From assembly GCA_964502145.1 (NCBI GenBank), contig CAZCVI010000016.1, positions 1 to 64,000 of the forward strand: a stretch of DNA of 64,000 bases. Reading direction: 5' to 3'. Both the position numbers and the translations under genes were made by a program. This DNA is from CAZCVI01 sp964502145 (GTDB taxonomy: Bacteria > Acidobacteriota > Aminicenantia > UBA2199). The notes beneath the pieces are model-generated. The model worked only from the letters and a program-made list of their open reading frames with translations. It had not been told where the DNA came from and searched no databases. Shown piece after piece: positions 17,901 to 27,276 of the stretch (its first letter is position 1; each line of letters starts with the position of its first letter).

Positions 17901-20900
17901 CGGCAATAGACGGTCCCGTTTCTGTAACCGCGTTTACCGGTGTACCTTGTTTTGCCTCCTCTTCTTGCACTTGAATCTTTAGCTGCTTAAAATAATCATT
18001 TAACCCCTGGAGATATTCGGCAGAACTGCTGTTGTAACCACCAAAAGTATAATCGAATCCCTGCCATGAGCCATAATCAGGGACCTGTAACGTGGCACCC
18101 GGAGGGGCAGGGAAAAAGACAGTGCTGGCTTCTCCTTGACTGCTGGGAATCGTAAACAGGATAGCGGCTTGACCATTGAGGAAGGTATTGATATCAGTAG
18201 CCGGAATAGGGATAGCACTGGAATTGGCAAGATAATCCATGGCACTGGAAAGGTAACGGTGACTGACCACTTCCTGGTTCACTTGGTCCGGTGTCAGGCT
18301 CTTTTTTAAGCCTGCAGCAATGACCCATTGGAGCATACGAATCGCCAGATCAGTAAACGTATCCGTGGCAGCACCCGTATTCTGGAGTTTGCCGAGTTGT
18401 CGCTGTCGAGTGTTCGCCAGTGCAGCGTGGGCGACATTCACCTCATTCGCCTTATTCGCCGCATTTGTTTCACTGTGTTGTTGCACCGGTGTGGGTGTTT
18501 TCAGGAAAAAATTAGCCACGTAACAAATCTCTTGGGCGACGGGTTGTGTGGCCAAATCTCCGGCTACGGTGAGCACAGGTGCCAAGTAGCCTTCCAGATT
18601 CAACATCGTACCGGGTAACAAGCTGTTCCATTGCGGATTGATAAAGATGTCGGGTGCTATGGCATTCAAACCGGTAGTGTATATATGTTGGGCCTGTCGC
18701 AAACGACGGCTTTGCAACGCCAGGGTGGAAACAGATTGACCCGCTGTAATCCAGGGCGGGGTGCCACCGAGCGGGTTCTTTAATACAAAAGTAGCGCTAA
18801 CCGTGGCAGAGAAAGAGAGGGAGATGCTGATCTTGAAGATACCCAGGTTGATCGTGACTTTGACACTGACCCGCACCGAGGCTTGCGCCGTGATCGGAAT
18901 GTCCTGGTACGCGGCAAAAGTAATGCGCAGGAACAGTTTTATTTCAATATTGACATCGGCTTTGATAATCGCAAAATTAATGGAACCATACAAACGGCCC
19001 AACACGCCTACTGTTCCGGTGAGAGAGAAGTAGTAGCCATCTTGCAATGACATGGGCAGGCCCTCTTTAGTGGGTTCTTTGTAGGGTAGAAAGCGGGCAA
19101 TCACGCCCTCGATAATACCAAACACAGTCAAACTAAACCCGGCGCTCAATATACCCAGTTCAATGGATTTACCCAGTCCCAACTGTGCCCCGAACCCAAA
19201 CACCAACACGGGATTAAACCAGCCGTTAGTGGCTTTGGGCACCTTGTTTGTGGTGGCGCTACTGAGTTTGCCAAAATAGAACCCGGCACTGCCCAAGATA
19301 GGAATACCCGGGGCGACAATTACTTCAATCGTAAACGAACGGGAGAAATCTTCTTTCCAAGGGAAGCCAATATCCACCTGGAAATCACCGTTGGTATACA
19401 CTTCAATGGCAAAAACCGGCAGGGTGATGGTAGCGATGCCGATTTGGAATTTGCGCATGATATCCGGTAAAGCAATTTGTGCGGCGTATCGGCCCACGGT
19501 ATCGCTGACCTGGGAATACATGATTTGGAAATCCAGGCCCTTGAAGATTTTCGCCATCGGTCCAGCCAGCGCAATACGTAGGGCGTAAAGGATGGGGTCA
19601 TTAAATACCAGCGAGAGTTGGATAAAGTATTCGGCTGCGGCTTCCGCATCTGCCGTCGGGACGGGTAAGAGGCGGCTTTTTGTTTCTTTCTCTACTTTTA
19701 AGACGCCAAAATCCATGGCCACAAACCAGGAGTTCTCCGCCGCAAATACGGGTTGTCCGGGACCACCCACGGGAATTTCTGGTGGACTGGGAATCTTCAA
19801 ATCACGCAACATCGCGATCACATCTTGTACCTGTCGTTGTTCAGTCAGGCCAGTCACGGTCACATGCTGCCCCAACGCCAACAAGCGCAGGTCCAGGTAT
19901 TTGTTGCCACCACCCGGAGGCGCGGGTGTGCATTCAGGTTTTGTCGGGTCCCAGGAAAGACTGTCACCGGATTGCCAGACAAAAGAACCATCAATGGTGA
20001 TTTCTACCGGGCTTTGTTTATCGTCCGGGTTGTAAGCTAAAGAGATACCATTGATCTTAAAAATGCCAAAATCAATGGGTCCCAAATTAATCTTAAAGGA
20101 AACTTTTTTCTTGGTGAAGTTATACACCACTTCAAACGCATTGAGGGTGAAACTATTCAGCACGTTCCACGGTGCCACCAAGCCATACTCGGCGCCAGTC
20201 GCCCAGGAGACAAACATTTCTACCATCTCACCAACAGATTTCCCATTTAATTTGAACGTGGCAATGGTATCCCCCACCTTATCCGTGCCGATACAGCCGG
20301 TCACGAAAAGCCAGGTGATGCACAGGTTCTGCACTGTGGGATCAAAGTTATAGGCCATTTGGACATTGATATTCCAGAGGTTTACCGTGGCTGCCAATTT
20401 CCCGTAGGAACCGACTGGCTTCTCTCCAAATAAAACAATGGCATTGCCAGGAGCTTTACCATTATACCCCATCATCATACTACCGGTGGCCCAGATATCC
20501 GGGAACTGTTCTTTGCCCAATGGGTACCATCGTTCGGCGGTTTTAGCAGTAAATTCAAAAGAGGTGGAACCGGTTTTGCCCCAATCCAGAGTCAGTGAGA
20601 GACCATTTACCTTGGGGAAAATATCCGGCGCTACCCAGGCATCGCCCAGATAGTATTTCATCAGGTCGTTGATACTGAACACCCCGCCAGTTTGTTTGGC
20701 GATAAATTGCCAGTTGCTTTCGCCCAGGTAATAGGCTCCGATGTTGAGGTCCACCTCTGAAGCACTACCTTTGAAGAGGGCCACGTTACCCGTGACATTG
20801 CCCGTGTTTAAGGCTTTTTCACGACTGACACTGAAGCCCACGTCCAGGATTGAGAAGAGATTCTTACCGAAGAACATAAAATCCCATAAAATATTCAGCT

Positions 20901-23532
20901 TCATGGAGATAGACATTAAATCACTGGCTTTTAAGTAGTTAAAGCTGAACTCAGTAATAGTGGGCAATTGCGGCAGGTCTAAACTGACACCGGGCAGGAA
21001 CATGGCAAGCAAGTCGGCGAATTTAATGACGCCGGATTCCAAGCCACCCTGAAACTGCCAGTTGGGATAAAGCACATTTACAGCCACGACACCCGCATCC
21101 GTACCCGTGCCAATAGTAAATTTGGCCGAGGCATTGGCTTTTGTAATTCGTTTCCCTTGTGGTTCCACCACGGCTACTTGCACCTCAATATCCCCCAGAC
21201 TGACTGGACCAATCAATGGCAGCGGGGTGAGGCTATTATTGGCAATAATAAAACCAAGAGCAGGCACGGTTTGTTTATCATAATCGTAATACAAATCCAC
21301 CTGTTTTAAACCGAGGTCCACCAGTGTATTAATGGGCGGCGGCATCATTTGCACCAGATTGACACCGGCTGCCATCTGGAAAATAGTGGCAATGCCGGGG
21401 TAATCCGTGCTAAAGGAAACCGTGGTCAACCATTGATTCTTGGCTACTGGGATCAATACTTTTAGGTCTGCATTGATGGGTTTGTACGTGCCGCCCATTT
21501 CGGCATTAACTGGCAGTTGACCATCAGAAACCGTAATCTTCAGGTAGGGGTTCCACATCTGAATCCAGGGCACACCGGGAATGGACCAATAGTCTTCTTT
21601 TTTAGACGGGTCCAACGTGCCGAATTTCACTGTGGTGCGCAGTTGTTTGTTGGGCGCAGTAAAGATAATGGCAATCGCATTGATGACTTGCAAATCCTTG
21701 AATACACCGGTGCTGCCCGTTAGCGTGATCTCTTCCACATTGGTATCCGTGCCTTTTTTAGTAAAGGTATCTACCAATAACCAGAGCGTGGCAGAGAACC
21801 CTTTCAACAGGTTCAGTAGAATAGTATTGATATTCCCGCCCGCGATGACACCCGGCACTAGGTCCAGTGTTTGGCCGATAGTGACTTTTTTCGCCAATTC
21901 TTTATAGAGCGCGTTGAGTGGATTTTCATCTGCTGCCAGTAGTGCCGCTGTAAACGGCGAGAGCGCCATAAATTGCACCGGATGGTCTACTTGATATAGA
22001 TTCAGCATGTAGGCTATTCCCACGTTTAGTTTATCGTTGGCCGATTGCGCGTAATACTCTTTGATATCCAAGAAGTATTTGGGGATTGGATCCGTTCGGG
22101 TCACCATCTGATCGGTGAGGGTCTGTAAGAAATTCCCCATTAGCATGCAGGGGTTTTGACTCACTGTGGCTGGCCAAGCGTCCAGATCAAAATTTAACTG
22201 GTTGGCTGCTTCCACCAATGCATTAATGGGTGGCGTGGCACTGAAGAACCCACGATTAATATCGGGATAAAGCGCAGAACTAAGCGGACTGCCTTTTCGG
22301 GGTGGATTGAGAAAGGGATTTCCCATATTCATGGCGGCAGCCAGGGAGTTGTTGCCTTCAAATACGGAGAACATATTGGTTTTGGATAAAGCATAATAGA
22401 ACAACGGCTGGGGTATGCCTCCAATCTGGACAAAGAGAACCTTGTTCTTGGCCGTGATCATCTGTTCCACTTCGCGCCTGACATCTGCGACTGGTGGGTA
22501 ATTTAGGAAACTCCAGCGGTTTGTGGCATCCAGAGATTTGAAATAATTGCTCCTGGCTTCAAAGGCCCGTTTGACTTTTTGATCGTCCCGGGCAATCAGA
22601 ATGGATTCCTGCCGGGTCGGAACTCCCGCCAGTAACCCATCCACCATTTGCAGACCGGAATCATTCAGGGGGGTGCAGAAATCATTGAGGTTAAGAATCA
22701 CGACCGGTGCTGCCATCCGGTAATTGCCATGTTCCTGCCATTGCAGCAAACTGGCGCTTAAAATAGTGGCTACTGCTTCGGAGGAACTATTGATGACACT
22801 TTTCCCCTGTGGCATCACAATGTAAGAGACCACTAGACGAACCTCACCCAGAATAGCCGCGCTGGTGAGGTACTCCAATATCTGTGCTTTGTTATCGGTA
22901 TAGGTTCCCCAATCGGGATTGTTGTACGATTCAGGGGGTAAATAAAAAACGCGGCGATTGAAGCTGGGGTTGTTCAGTTCCGGGGTGGTATCCATGTTAA
23001 TTTTTGGCCGCCTGTCCCCAAACCATAGCCAGTTGCTACGGGTATAAAAATAGGGTTGCAGTTGCAAAAAGTAATGGACATGTAACGCGGTAGCCAGATC
23101 GGTGGTATTACTATCAATGGCCCCGGAGAACCCGAAATTCACCGCGTCCGCAGGGGGTTCACCACCTTCTACAAAAGGAATCAGGTTCACCGTGGCATTC
23201 CGAATTCTGCCGTGCGGTGCGCCCCCCATTTCCGGCAGCATCTCATAGAGATTATCCAGCGTCAGTTGCCCGCCATCATAATAGACATCGATCACCTGAC
23301 TATAATTAAAAGTCAGGTTATGGAGGGTGAGCGGGTCTACAAACCGTCGTAATAGATTCACGGTGGAAGCTTGATTGCCCCGTCCACCACCACTACCCAC
23401 AAAAAAACGCAACAGCGGCTCGTGGGCCAACTGATCGCGAAAGGCATTCACTTGTGCCCCATTTATTTGTTCCGTGCCTTCCAGTGTCGTGGTATTGGCA
23501 TTACTAAATACTTCTGTTAACCATTCAAACAT
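11995..23532 (-). CDS. Giant 3845-aa protein with LysM-like segments, function unknown
   Basis: No signal peptide. Residues about 1-560 include a Gly-rich loop (FVGSGGGRGNQ near 45) and a late VFEGNNSLAAAMNMGNPF, faintly recalling a GT-B glycosyltransferase fold; this is weak. About 600-1620 is beta-rich with alternating hydrophobic strands (for example near AGFYFGKLSS, about 1417), possibly DUF6603-like. At least four LysM-like pieces follow (about 2005-2050, 2060-2100, 2550-2610 and 2640-2690), with SLTSIANFFKIDIPTLL the clearest. The rest, to DLDPKPGK at the end, is unrecognised. Start: ATG at 23530-23532, GAGGTGA RBS; it overlaps the preceding gene by 8 nt, so translation is probably coupled. 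Base use is uniform along the gene, so it is probably one gene rather than an assembly fusion. It may be a large secreted or surface structure, exported without Sec. Confidence 0.8.
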   Translation of the reverse strand: MFEWLTEVFSNANTTTLEGTEQINGAQVNAFRDQLAHEPLLRFFVGSGGGRGNQASTVNLLRRFVDPLTLHNLTFNYSQVIDVYYDGGQLTLDNLYEMLPEMGGAPHGRIRNATVNLIPFVEGGEPPADAVNFGFSGAIDSNTTDLATALHVHYFLQLQPYFYTRSNWLWFGDRRPKINMDTTPELNNPSFNRRVFYLPPESYNNPDWGTYTDNKAQILEYLTSAAILGEVRLVVSYIVMPQGKSVINSSSEAVATILSASLLQWQEHGNYRMAAPVVILNLNDFCTPLNDSGLQMVDGLLAGVPTRQESILIARDDQKVKRAFEARSNYFKSLDATNRWSFLNYPPVADVRREVEQMITAKNKVLFVQIGGIPQPLFYYALSKTNMFSVFEGNNSLAAAMNMGNPFLNPPRKGSPLSSALYPDINRGFFSATPPINALVEAANQLNFDLDAWPATVSQNPCMLMGNFLQTLTDQMVTRTDPIPKYFLDIKEYYAQSANDKLNVGIAYMLNLYQVDHPVQFMALSPFTAALLAADENPLNALYKELAKKVTIGQTLDLVPGVIAGGNINTILLNLLKGFSATLWLLVDTFTKKGTDTNVEEITLTGSTGVFKDLQVINAIAIIFTAPNKQLRTTVKFGTLDPSKKEDYWSIPGVPWIQMWNPYLKITVSDGQLPVNAEMGGTYKPINADLKVLIPVAKNQWLTTVSFSTDYPGIATIFQMAAGVNLVQMMPPPINTLVDLGLKQVDLYYDYDKQTVPALGFIIANNSLTPLPLIGPVSLGDIEVQVAVVEPQGKRITKANASAKFTIGTGTDAGVVAVNVLYPNWQFQGGLESGVIKFADLLAMFLPGVSLDLPQLPTITEFSFNYLKASDLMSISMKLNILWDFMFFGKNLFSILDVGFSVSREKALNTGNVTGNVALFKGSASEVDLNIGAYYLGESNWQFIAKQTGGVFSINDLMKYYLGDAWVAPDIFPKVNGLSLTLDWGKTGSTSFEFTAKTAERWYPLGKEQFPDIWATGSMMMGYNGKAPGNAIVLFGEKPVGSYGKLAATVNLWNINVQMAYNFDPTVQNLCITWLFVTGCIGTDKVGDTIATFKLNGKSVGEMVEMFVSWATGAEYGLVAPWNVLNSFTLNAFEVVYNFTKKKVSFKINLGPIDFGIFKINGISLAYNPDDKQSPVEITIDGSFVWQSGDSLSWDPTKPECTPAPPGGGNKYLDLRLLALGQHVTVTGLTEQRQVQDVIAMLRDLKIPSPPEIPVGGPGQPVFAAENSWFVAMDFGVLKVEKETKSRLLPVPTADAEAAAEYFIQLSLVFNDPILYALRIALAGPMAKIFKGLDFQIMYSQVSDTVGRYAAQIALPDIMRKFQIGIATITLPVFAIEVYTNGDFQVDIGFPWKEDFSRSFTIEVIVAPGIPILGSAGFYFGKLSSATTNKVPKATNGWFNPVLVFGFGAQLGLGKSIELGILSAGFSLTVFGIIEGVIARFLPYKEPTKEGLPMSLQDGYYFSLTGTVGVLGRLYGSINFAIIKADVNIEIKLFLRITFAAYQDIPITAQASVRVSVKVTINLGIFKISISLSFSATVSATFVLKNPLGGTPPWITAGQSVSTLALQSRRLRQAQHIYTTGLNAIAPDIFINPQWNSLLPGTMLNLEGYLAPVLTVAGDLATQPVAQEICYVANFFLKTPTPVQQHSETNAANKANEVNVAHAALANTRQRQLGKLQNTGAATDTFTDLAIRMLQWVIAAGLKKSLTPDQVNQEVVSHRYLSSAMDYLANSSAIPIPATDINTFLNGQAAILFTIPSSQGEASTVFFPAPPGATLQVPDYGSWQGFDYTFGGYNSSSAEYLQGLNDYFKQLKIQVQEEEAKQGTPVNAVTETGPSIADYVFSDYFAVVASQGLQALINGLENFKWVLNPSFSVADMVNWVNTTGQLEGEDVFTAGQLFTANQEHLLKANRPFTISGMNWTSPGAFSFTAIAAEPQFKGAFNATALATFNASNARILAANMTVTYNSHAYLTDSGDSLTSIANFFKIDIPTLLSSTTILTDSTVIQPLAMIAIPDFSYTTASENTLSTIAGIFAISQDLLATSNTDKKDIFDPTHDPNLNFPGLAQFQLGALLEEAERTLGLQNLGAMASRYYLHGLRLPTQGLTAKARGLFVSGSAPNYVYPDQLGLYALTGQAFPLPDIQDPAKPDAPLFTFTINRGSDTWYSLGATGSASATFTLSDKDDYQRYRNVWNYAKTTILDTATTRITPLPAAASQPSRFPLAQEISWQSTVPVILPRQTVTPDNPRLRLWTFADSLVNTPHENGVLPLLKPVLAQADESTGTTHDVDITNYGFGTLIHFKIKRTQPVAGSPTTGQLYEIIEAATKDITLLERLLNQLPDNNDVFQQLVLLYPPQSSASDVQGWQMDDPARSLMGICQVNLSTETRPPLQLQKQAVASNNSLINLINPPIQFLRLLWEASITRQGGFYLDYFTGIGSRVKGLPDFIFNDRGEADIAVLALFKTDSSQGIYTTNYMNIAATNQPLDLDTAALIAQVIPVSTRSDQTPVSYTPAASLLEIAALYYMDPGLLVTLNATTPLNQNALITIAGGSYEVPPVGVTPGAVLADIAAYFNTTVTAIKQANPFQTDWSDPLPLYTGLKLPVVDLYIGKAYFAGTIFTTFSDLARYYNAPIAQLTAANLAKGNLFSTVLNLAIGPNGLAPVLQAGVAGINLSRTAPAELPPLPTDSDWGKIYLLQLFNLLGYRVAGNAAFAQSFFGLPAGPTYEDNTTTTDKIQAARTLAAGEKWLYAQTVPYPNRYAHKTANDSSSALPPVTDSPYWGVGGLLQLELQWLDIYGNSIISPFNVPSPAYSTSLNFQPQITGYTDRLVGVGQWPAVANAYRFLPDKENKPTLEMMLAFDKTVYEAASADDQKIKLQSALKAYQQIWYQLNDPNGLTIALTTTVTPGVTSLINDTQVKALMTWVASIYNYLLSLLQQHAAAFTPEFSFTVPIDPARLNSSQIFKVSATLEFCRQASLVNGELATSAGVTRVASALAPWTGSLTTNEKNTAAYHHFMAAAGRQSSTLSASSDTTEQREMGAFAAAFKSAFATLGGSALEITSSSDRDTFSTSASDNVWAVQLGNQNTQNDISFTIQNENNPTLYAPRPISNTLQSRAQTAVIPYETGKVLLPSDPPRFKSFTDIDLDQWMRFTLSQVDELLSPKFVAPAQVLRQKTGLDLMQNVLDAKKNLAIGLKSAMIPVFAQETVAEKEKASIQETFFQTMLGTLSKFYAVKAGIQFQAQVNAAIQKQSESTQPPRLFGDIVMLPTQSGEATPLGNISLSSPKLDLKFAQQTEEPSYLSFLLSSSAIIAKKVALNLQYNGQYIEHQIGHLHGIEGYLPSSWLSFANNTQATTWPLTRSLGEFLVPIVLREFPPTPTLVVQDNIDFGPVSDADTLANLTVWNYSFIYSQHIHALQNAVHGTLEFNITFQSSPTALTAVQRDLFDNLAQFTQEYPRVHSDLNTYLATMAIETSDPTQIKNASTALESAANIIQWVADSVKSNLNIQSRAMFLKAASLPPYLFTLTEDQVEKTNPDHTTVWALQVTVKLQQDPPLRVGSPWVQIQPEIYTCEPDSSNGDRTYTFFYKDKKTGAYLEAATAMTIAERQFILPDMGMLERQDVQTTIFLARNEELIDGKPTAAPFIYTTPPISFIAPLLPSKQVDTPINLALIDAVSPDVPVTRSLTSQLTVFFCALFANAGTDQVTLEMTTYYEYSFTPDLPKVSLPLSLMPPMLITLPGGTGSGETLDSMIAQQVAGINAWFKANTPDETNGTLYFNLTIMSTLTENPMPLLKLTAAYVNLEDLDPKPGK

Positions 23533-26500
23533 ATTTCACCTCTGTTGCGCCGCTTAAGGGCGTTGTTTTTTTGCAATCCGGTTGCTTTTGATCCTGGTTG
23601 TAAATCCCGTACCAACCCAATCCAGTGGAACTTTTCGCGGCGGGGTTGCCAAAGAGAAAGAAGGAACTGGAACCATTGGGTGGAATCTTCAACAACCCCA
23701 AGAACTTCAATGCAATCTCATTGAGCAGCAGCAGGAACGATTTTTTTTCCGCGTTGTAATCCAGGCGCATGATCCCTACTGACAGTTTAATCACGGTTTG
23801 TAAGCTGAACAATTCGCCCCCCGCGCCCGCGCCGGGCAATTGCAAACCTACCAGTGCCTGATAGCCAGTATTGTCTGCCCCATTACCCGAATCATCGGCC
23901 CAGGCTAACAGCAACGCGGAACTCAAATTGATCTTACTGGCCAGTGCTCCTGGTGTACCCATATTTAATTTAAATACCAGACCGTGCCAATTTCGTCCGG
24001 CCACACCCAATAATCCATACGCCGTGGCTACCGTGGCATATCCCAAGCCAGCCGGTGCATTATCCAGATTACCATTGGACAACCCTTGCAATTCCATTTG
24101 GAAATTGGGGAACAAGCTGTACTGGCGCGCTTGACTGGCAGAGGTATTAAACGTAATCTCTGCTTCACTCATTACCAGAATCTGTTGCGCTGCATCACCG
24201 CCGGGAATTTCTATTCTGAGGCCCAGGTTACTAAAACTCAGACCACCCGCATCGGTTCCAAAGGAAAAGATATCGAAATCCGGTAACGGTGTGATACTAC
24301 CACTGGCATCTTTGAGCACGGCAAAAGTCATGTAACCCGCCATTGCAATCCATGAGACTACTGTACCGCTTATGCTACCATCGTCGCGGGTGGACATGTT
24401 CGCGGTTTCCACCACCACGTCGGTCAGAATATTATTTCTCATGCTATACCTGTTGGTTTCTGTTGCCGCCAGACTGTAGACCGGTGTATTCCCGTTTAAT
24501 TGATAGGCACCTAACAATAGAATCGCATTATATATATTGCCTTCCTTGAGATTACCATTTTTGTCTAGCACTGTCAATTTGTCCACGTCCGAACCATAGA
24601 CTTTATTCAGTACCAGTTGCGCCAGACTCTCAAATTTCGCCACCCGTGTATTTTTAAACAGTGCTTTTAACGAGAGCAGCGTAAAGTCATAGGTCACGCC
24701 CAAGTCTTTCGGTGCAATCGCATGGGGGAGTGTTTTGTCGTCGTAATCCGGGTCCACATAATACACCAGTCCAAAAAGAGAACTGGAATCGGTTTGCACC
24801 ACACCATCCCCTTTGATTTGGCTGATTTCAATACCCAGGTGATGCGCATAAAAATTATTCGGGTCTGCCACTCCCGCTGCAATACCTGCCAAGTCCTTGG
24901 GAATTCCCGTGATATCCACTTTTAAAAACAACACCCCCATCCATTGTTCATCCTGAATAATGCGCGCGAAATCTTGAAAATAGGGACTGTCCCCTTTTGC
25001 TAAAGCATCTTGCAAGTACTGGTTCAACCAGTTGGAAAGGGTGATCAACTGCGATATATCCGGTGTGCCTACCGAACCATCAGGATTAAGCGTGGCAGGT
25101 GCTGCAAAAATATCTTTCTGCGTCCATTTATCCGGGCTCAGTACCAGGTCCGTCAGTTTCCCAGTGATCCCTTTCATGATAAACACGTTGCGATAGTCAT
25201 TGTAATTATTTTTCTGCCCTACCGAGGCTGTAAATTTCCAGTCCTCTATATTAATCGTATTATAAAAACGGCATGAGTCAGGAATAACAGGCGCGGCTGG
25301 CGGTAGAAACACCCCATCTGCCGGACTACCTAAAAACACCGGGTTTGCCGCTACCAGGAAAAGGTTATCGGTTTGGAATGCCGCTTGTAATTGCGTATCC
25401 AAGCGCGTGAACCCCATCTGCCGTGCCACTGTCGTGCTATTCAGAAACGTTACCTGGGCCAGTAACAGCGCTTGCCACGTGCCCTTGTCTACCGTGATAA
25501 TGTTTCCTGTTGGAGTCGTCACATTAATGGGCACTGTCTCGCTTTCCCCGCACGGAGTTGGCAAAGTGGAAAGACGGGAAGTGGATAAAGTAGATAAAGT
25601 ACCCAGGTTGATCACGTTACGCCGCGTTGGACCGATGATTTGGCGGTTCAACAGTTCCATCTGTTCTTTAGTCATATCTTGCACCCCGTTGCCGCCAATA
25701 TACCCCGCCATCGGGAAGAGTGGGAAACTAAAACCTGCTGCTACCGGTAGCGGTTGTCCTGGATTTTTGGGGCCCAGCAGTCCAGTCACACTGCCATTAA
25801 TCAGCTCATCCTTGCCGAACAGGTCCGCCCCCTGCGGTGCCGCTTGGTAACTGGCCGTTGTTGTAGCCGCCGGGGGCGCTATTACAGTTGCCCAAGACGT
25901 TCTGAATTCATGGTCAGCATTCATCAACAGGGCCGTCGGGTCAATCGGCGGGCCTACTGGCGAGGCATTTTCCAAGGGGAACTGCGGCACAAATGCCGCT
26001 TGATTTATCGTGAACCGCAAGCGGTAGCCCGTACTTTTATTATTTTCAGTTGCCGGTGCAAAAGTAATTGTTTCCGGCCCGGACAAACCACCCATCAGGT
26101 ACTGGCACGACGTGTTTGTGTCTTCCACTGCCATAATGAAGTCCCCCAGCGGAGCAAAACGGAACCCATTTTGTAATGGTGTCTTTAAATATCCCGGATT
26201 AAACACCATGGCTGCCGGTTGTTGGCCATTGGTATTTTCGCTGACCGGGTAGAGTGTGATTCTTTTCCCGTAATTCGTGCGATAGTAGGAGACCAGACTG
26301 GTATCTGTTTCTGCGCCCCCCGGACTGTTCTTCCCCGTATACCAGAAAGCAGTAGCCGAAGCCTTCAGCACATTATTCGGATTGATCATATTGATTTGCG
26401 CATGAAATCCCAGCGCATCCGTCGGGTTCGGGTCGCGGTCAGTCGCGAATGGCAGGAATGCCGTGTGGTATAAAATCGTATCCGTTAATCTCTTTTTGGC

Positions 26501-27172
26501 GTTCGTATTTTTTTCCGTATCCGGGATCAGTACCTGGAATCCCCAGTTCAAATTAACTTGTAATGATTGCCTGACAATAAACAGGGGAAAAGTAAACGTG
26601 CCCAGATTGTTCCCCTTAAAATGGAGGTGCGCGTTATTCTCTGGTTGAAAAACTTGCGGTGCTTCCGAGCCTCCCAACGTCATTACCGGGGAGGAAGAAC
26701 TACTGCATAAAATCGTGTCCCCGAATGAGTCCATCGGGTCCATAGACAGTTCCGCCCCCGCTGATAATTGTGCCGCCACCCCGTCTACCCCGGTCAGACT
26801 AACCGTGAGCCCCGTGTTGGTTTTCACTTTGCCGCCTGACATCGTAAGCGGGACAGCTTGGGCCAGTGTTGCATGGATCAAAGCCGGGTTCCCGTCAGGC
26901 AGCCAGATAATCGCACGTGTGCCAAAGAGGTTGGCCAATATCCCGTCAATCGCCGTGATAAAGTCCGTGATGCTTTGTGTATTAAAATCAGGGGCAATTG
27001 CCGTATATATAAATGTACCATCCAGAGTCGTGTCCATTAATGCTGTTTCCAGCGAAACCATATCTTTGAGTGGCACCTGTGCTACCGCTTGGAATCCCCA
27101 CCACCCCGCACCCACTAGATTGCTGTCCCCTTCAAATAACCGTGAAGCTTGAAGCTGTTTAAAATTTACCAT
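23525..27172 (-). CDS. 1215-aa companion of the giant protein, unknown function
   Basis: No signal peptide or membrane segment. It opens with an Asp/Gly/Trp-rich region (AGWWGFQAVAQVPL), and the rest is beta-rich with many Asn/Gly turns. The last 200 residues (GLGYATVATAYGLLGVAGRNW ... FLFGNPAAKSSTGLGWYGIY) resemble the beta-strand style of the giant protein's middle part, suggesting shared structure. The start ATG (27170-27172) has GGGAGA upstream. The stop overlaps the giant gene start by 8 nt, which implies a fixed ratio of the two products. I do not recognise a family with confidence (DUF6603-like is a guess). Confidence 0.75.
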   Translation of the reverse strand: MVNFKQLQASRLFEGDSNLVGAGWWGFQAVAQVPLKDMVSLETALMDTTLDGTFIYTAIAPDFNTQSITDFITAIDGILANLFGTRAIIWLPDGNPALIHATLAQAVPLTMSGGKVKTNTGLTVSLTGVDGVAAQLSAGAELSMDPMDSFGDTILCSSSSSPVMTLGGSEAPQVFQPENNAHLHFKGNNLGTFTFPLFIVRQSLQVNLNWGFQVLIPDTEKNTNAKKRLTDTILYHTAFLPFATDRDPNPTDALGFHAQINMINPNNVLKASATAFWYTGKNSPGGAETDTSLVSYYRTNYGKRITLYPVSENTNGQQPAAMVFNPGYLKTPLQNGFRFAPLGDFIMAVEDTNTSCQYLMGGLSGPETITFAPATENNKSTGYRLRFTINQAAFVPQFPLENASPVGPPIDPTALLMNADHEFRTSWATVIAPPAATTTASYQAAPQGADLFGKDELINGSVTGLLGPKNPGQPLPVAAGFSFPLFPMAGYIGGNGVQDMTKEQMELLNRQIIGPTRRNVINLGTLSTLSTSRLSTLPTPCGESETVPINVTTPTGNIITVDKGTWQALLLAQVTFLNSTTVARQMGFTRLDTQLQAAFQTDNLFLVAANPVFLGSPADGVFLPPAAPVIPDSCRFYNTINIEDWKFTASVGQKNNYNDYRNVFIMKGITGKLTDLVLSPDKWTQKDIFAAPATLNPDGSVGTPDISQLITLSNWLNQYLQDALAKGDSPYFQDFARIIQDEQWMGVLFLKVDITGIPKDLAGIAAGVADPNNFYAHHLGIEISQIKGDGVVQTDSSSLFGLVYYVDPDYDDKTLPHAIAPKDLGVTYDFTLLSLKALFKNTRVAKFESLAQLVLNKVYGSDVDKLTVLDKNGNLKEGNIYNAILLLGAYQLNGNTPVYSLAATETNRYSMRNNILTDVVVETANMSTRDDGSISGTVVSWIAMAGYMTFAVLKDASGSITPLPDFDIFSFGTDAGGLSFSNLGLRIEIPGGDAAQQILVMSEAEITFNTSASQARQYSLFPNFQMELQGLSNGNLDNAPAGLGYATVATAYGLLGVAGRNWHGLVFKLNMGTPGALASKINLSSALLLAWADDSGNGADNTGYQALVGLQLPGAGAGGELFSLQTVIKLSVGIMRLDYNAEKKSFLLLLNEIALKFLGLLKIPPNGSSSFFLFGNPAAKSSTGLGWYGIYNQDQKQPDCKKTTPLSGATEVKYV

Positions 27173-27234
27173 AGTATTCTCCCATTGGTATTCTCTGTTT
27201 AGAAAATTAAATGAATTGGTTAACTTCCCAGATG

Positions 27235-27268
27235 CACAGGAAAACAGGGCAACCCCTGTCTTCCTGTG
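27235..27268. terminator. Hairpin between two genes of the giant operon
   Basis: CACAGGAAAACAGGG and CCCTGTCTTCCTGTG form a 15-bp stem with one mismatch and a short loop. It lies in the 104-nt gap between the 239-aa gene stop and the 1215-aa gene start, with no T-run on the leftward strand. It may be an RNA-stability or attenuation element that lets the upstream small genes be made in excess. Confidence 0.55.
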
Positions 27269-27276
27269 CTGGAAGG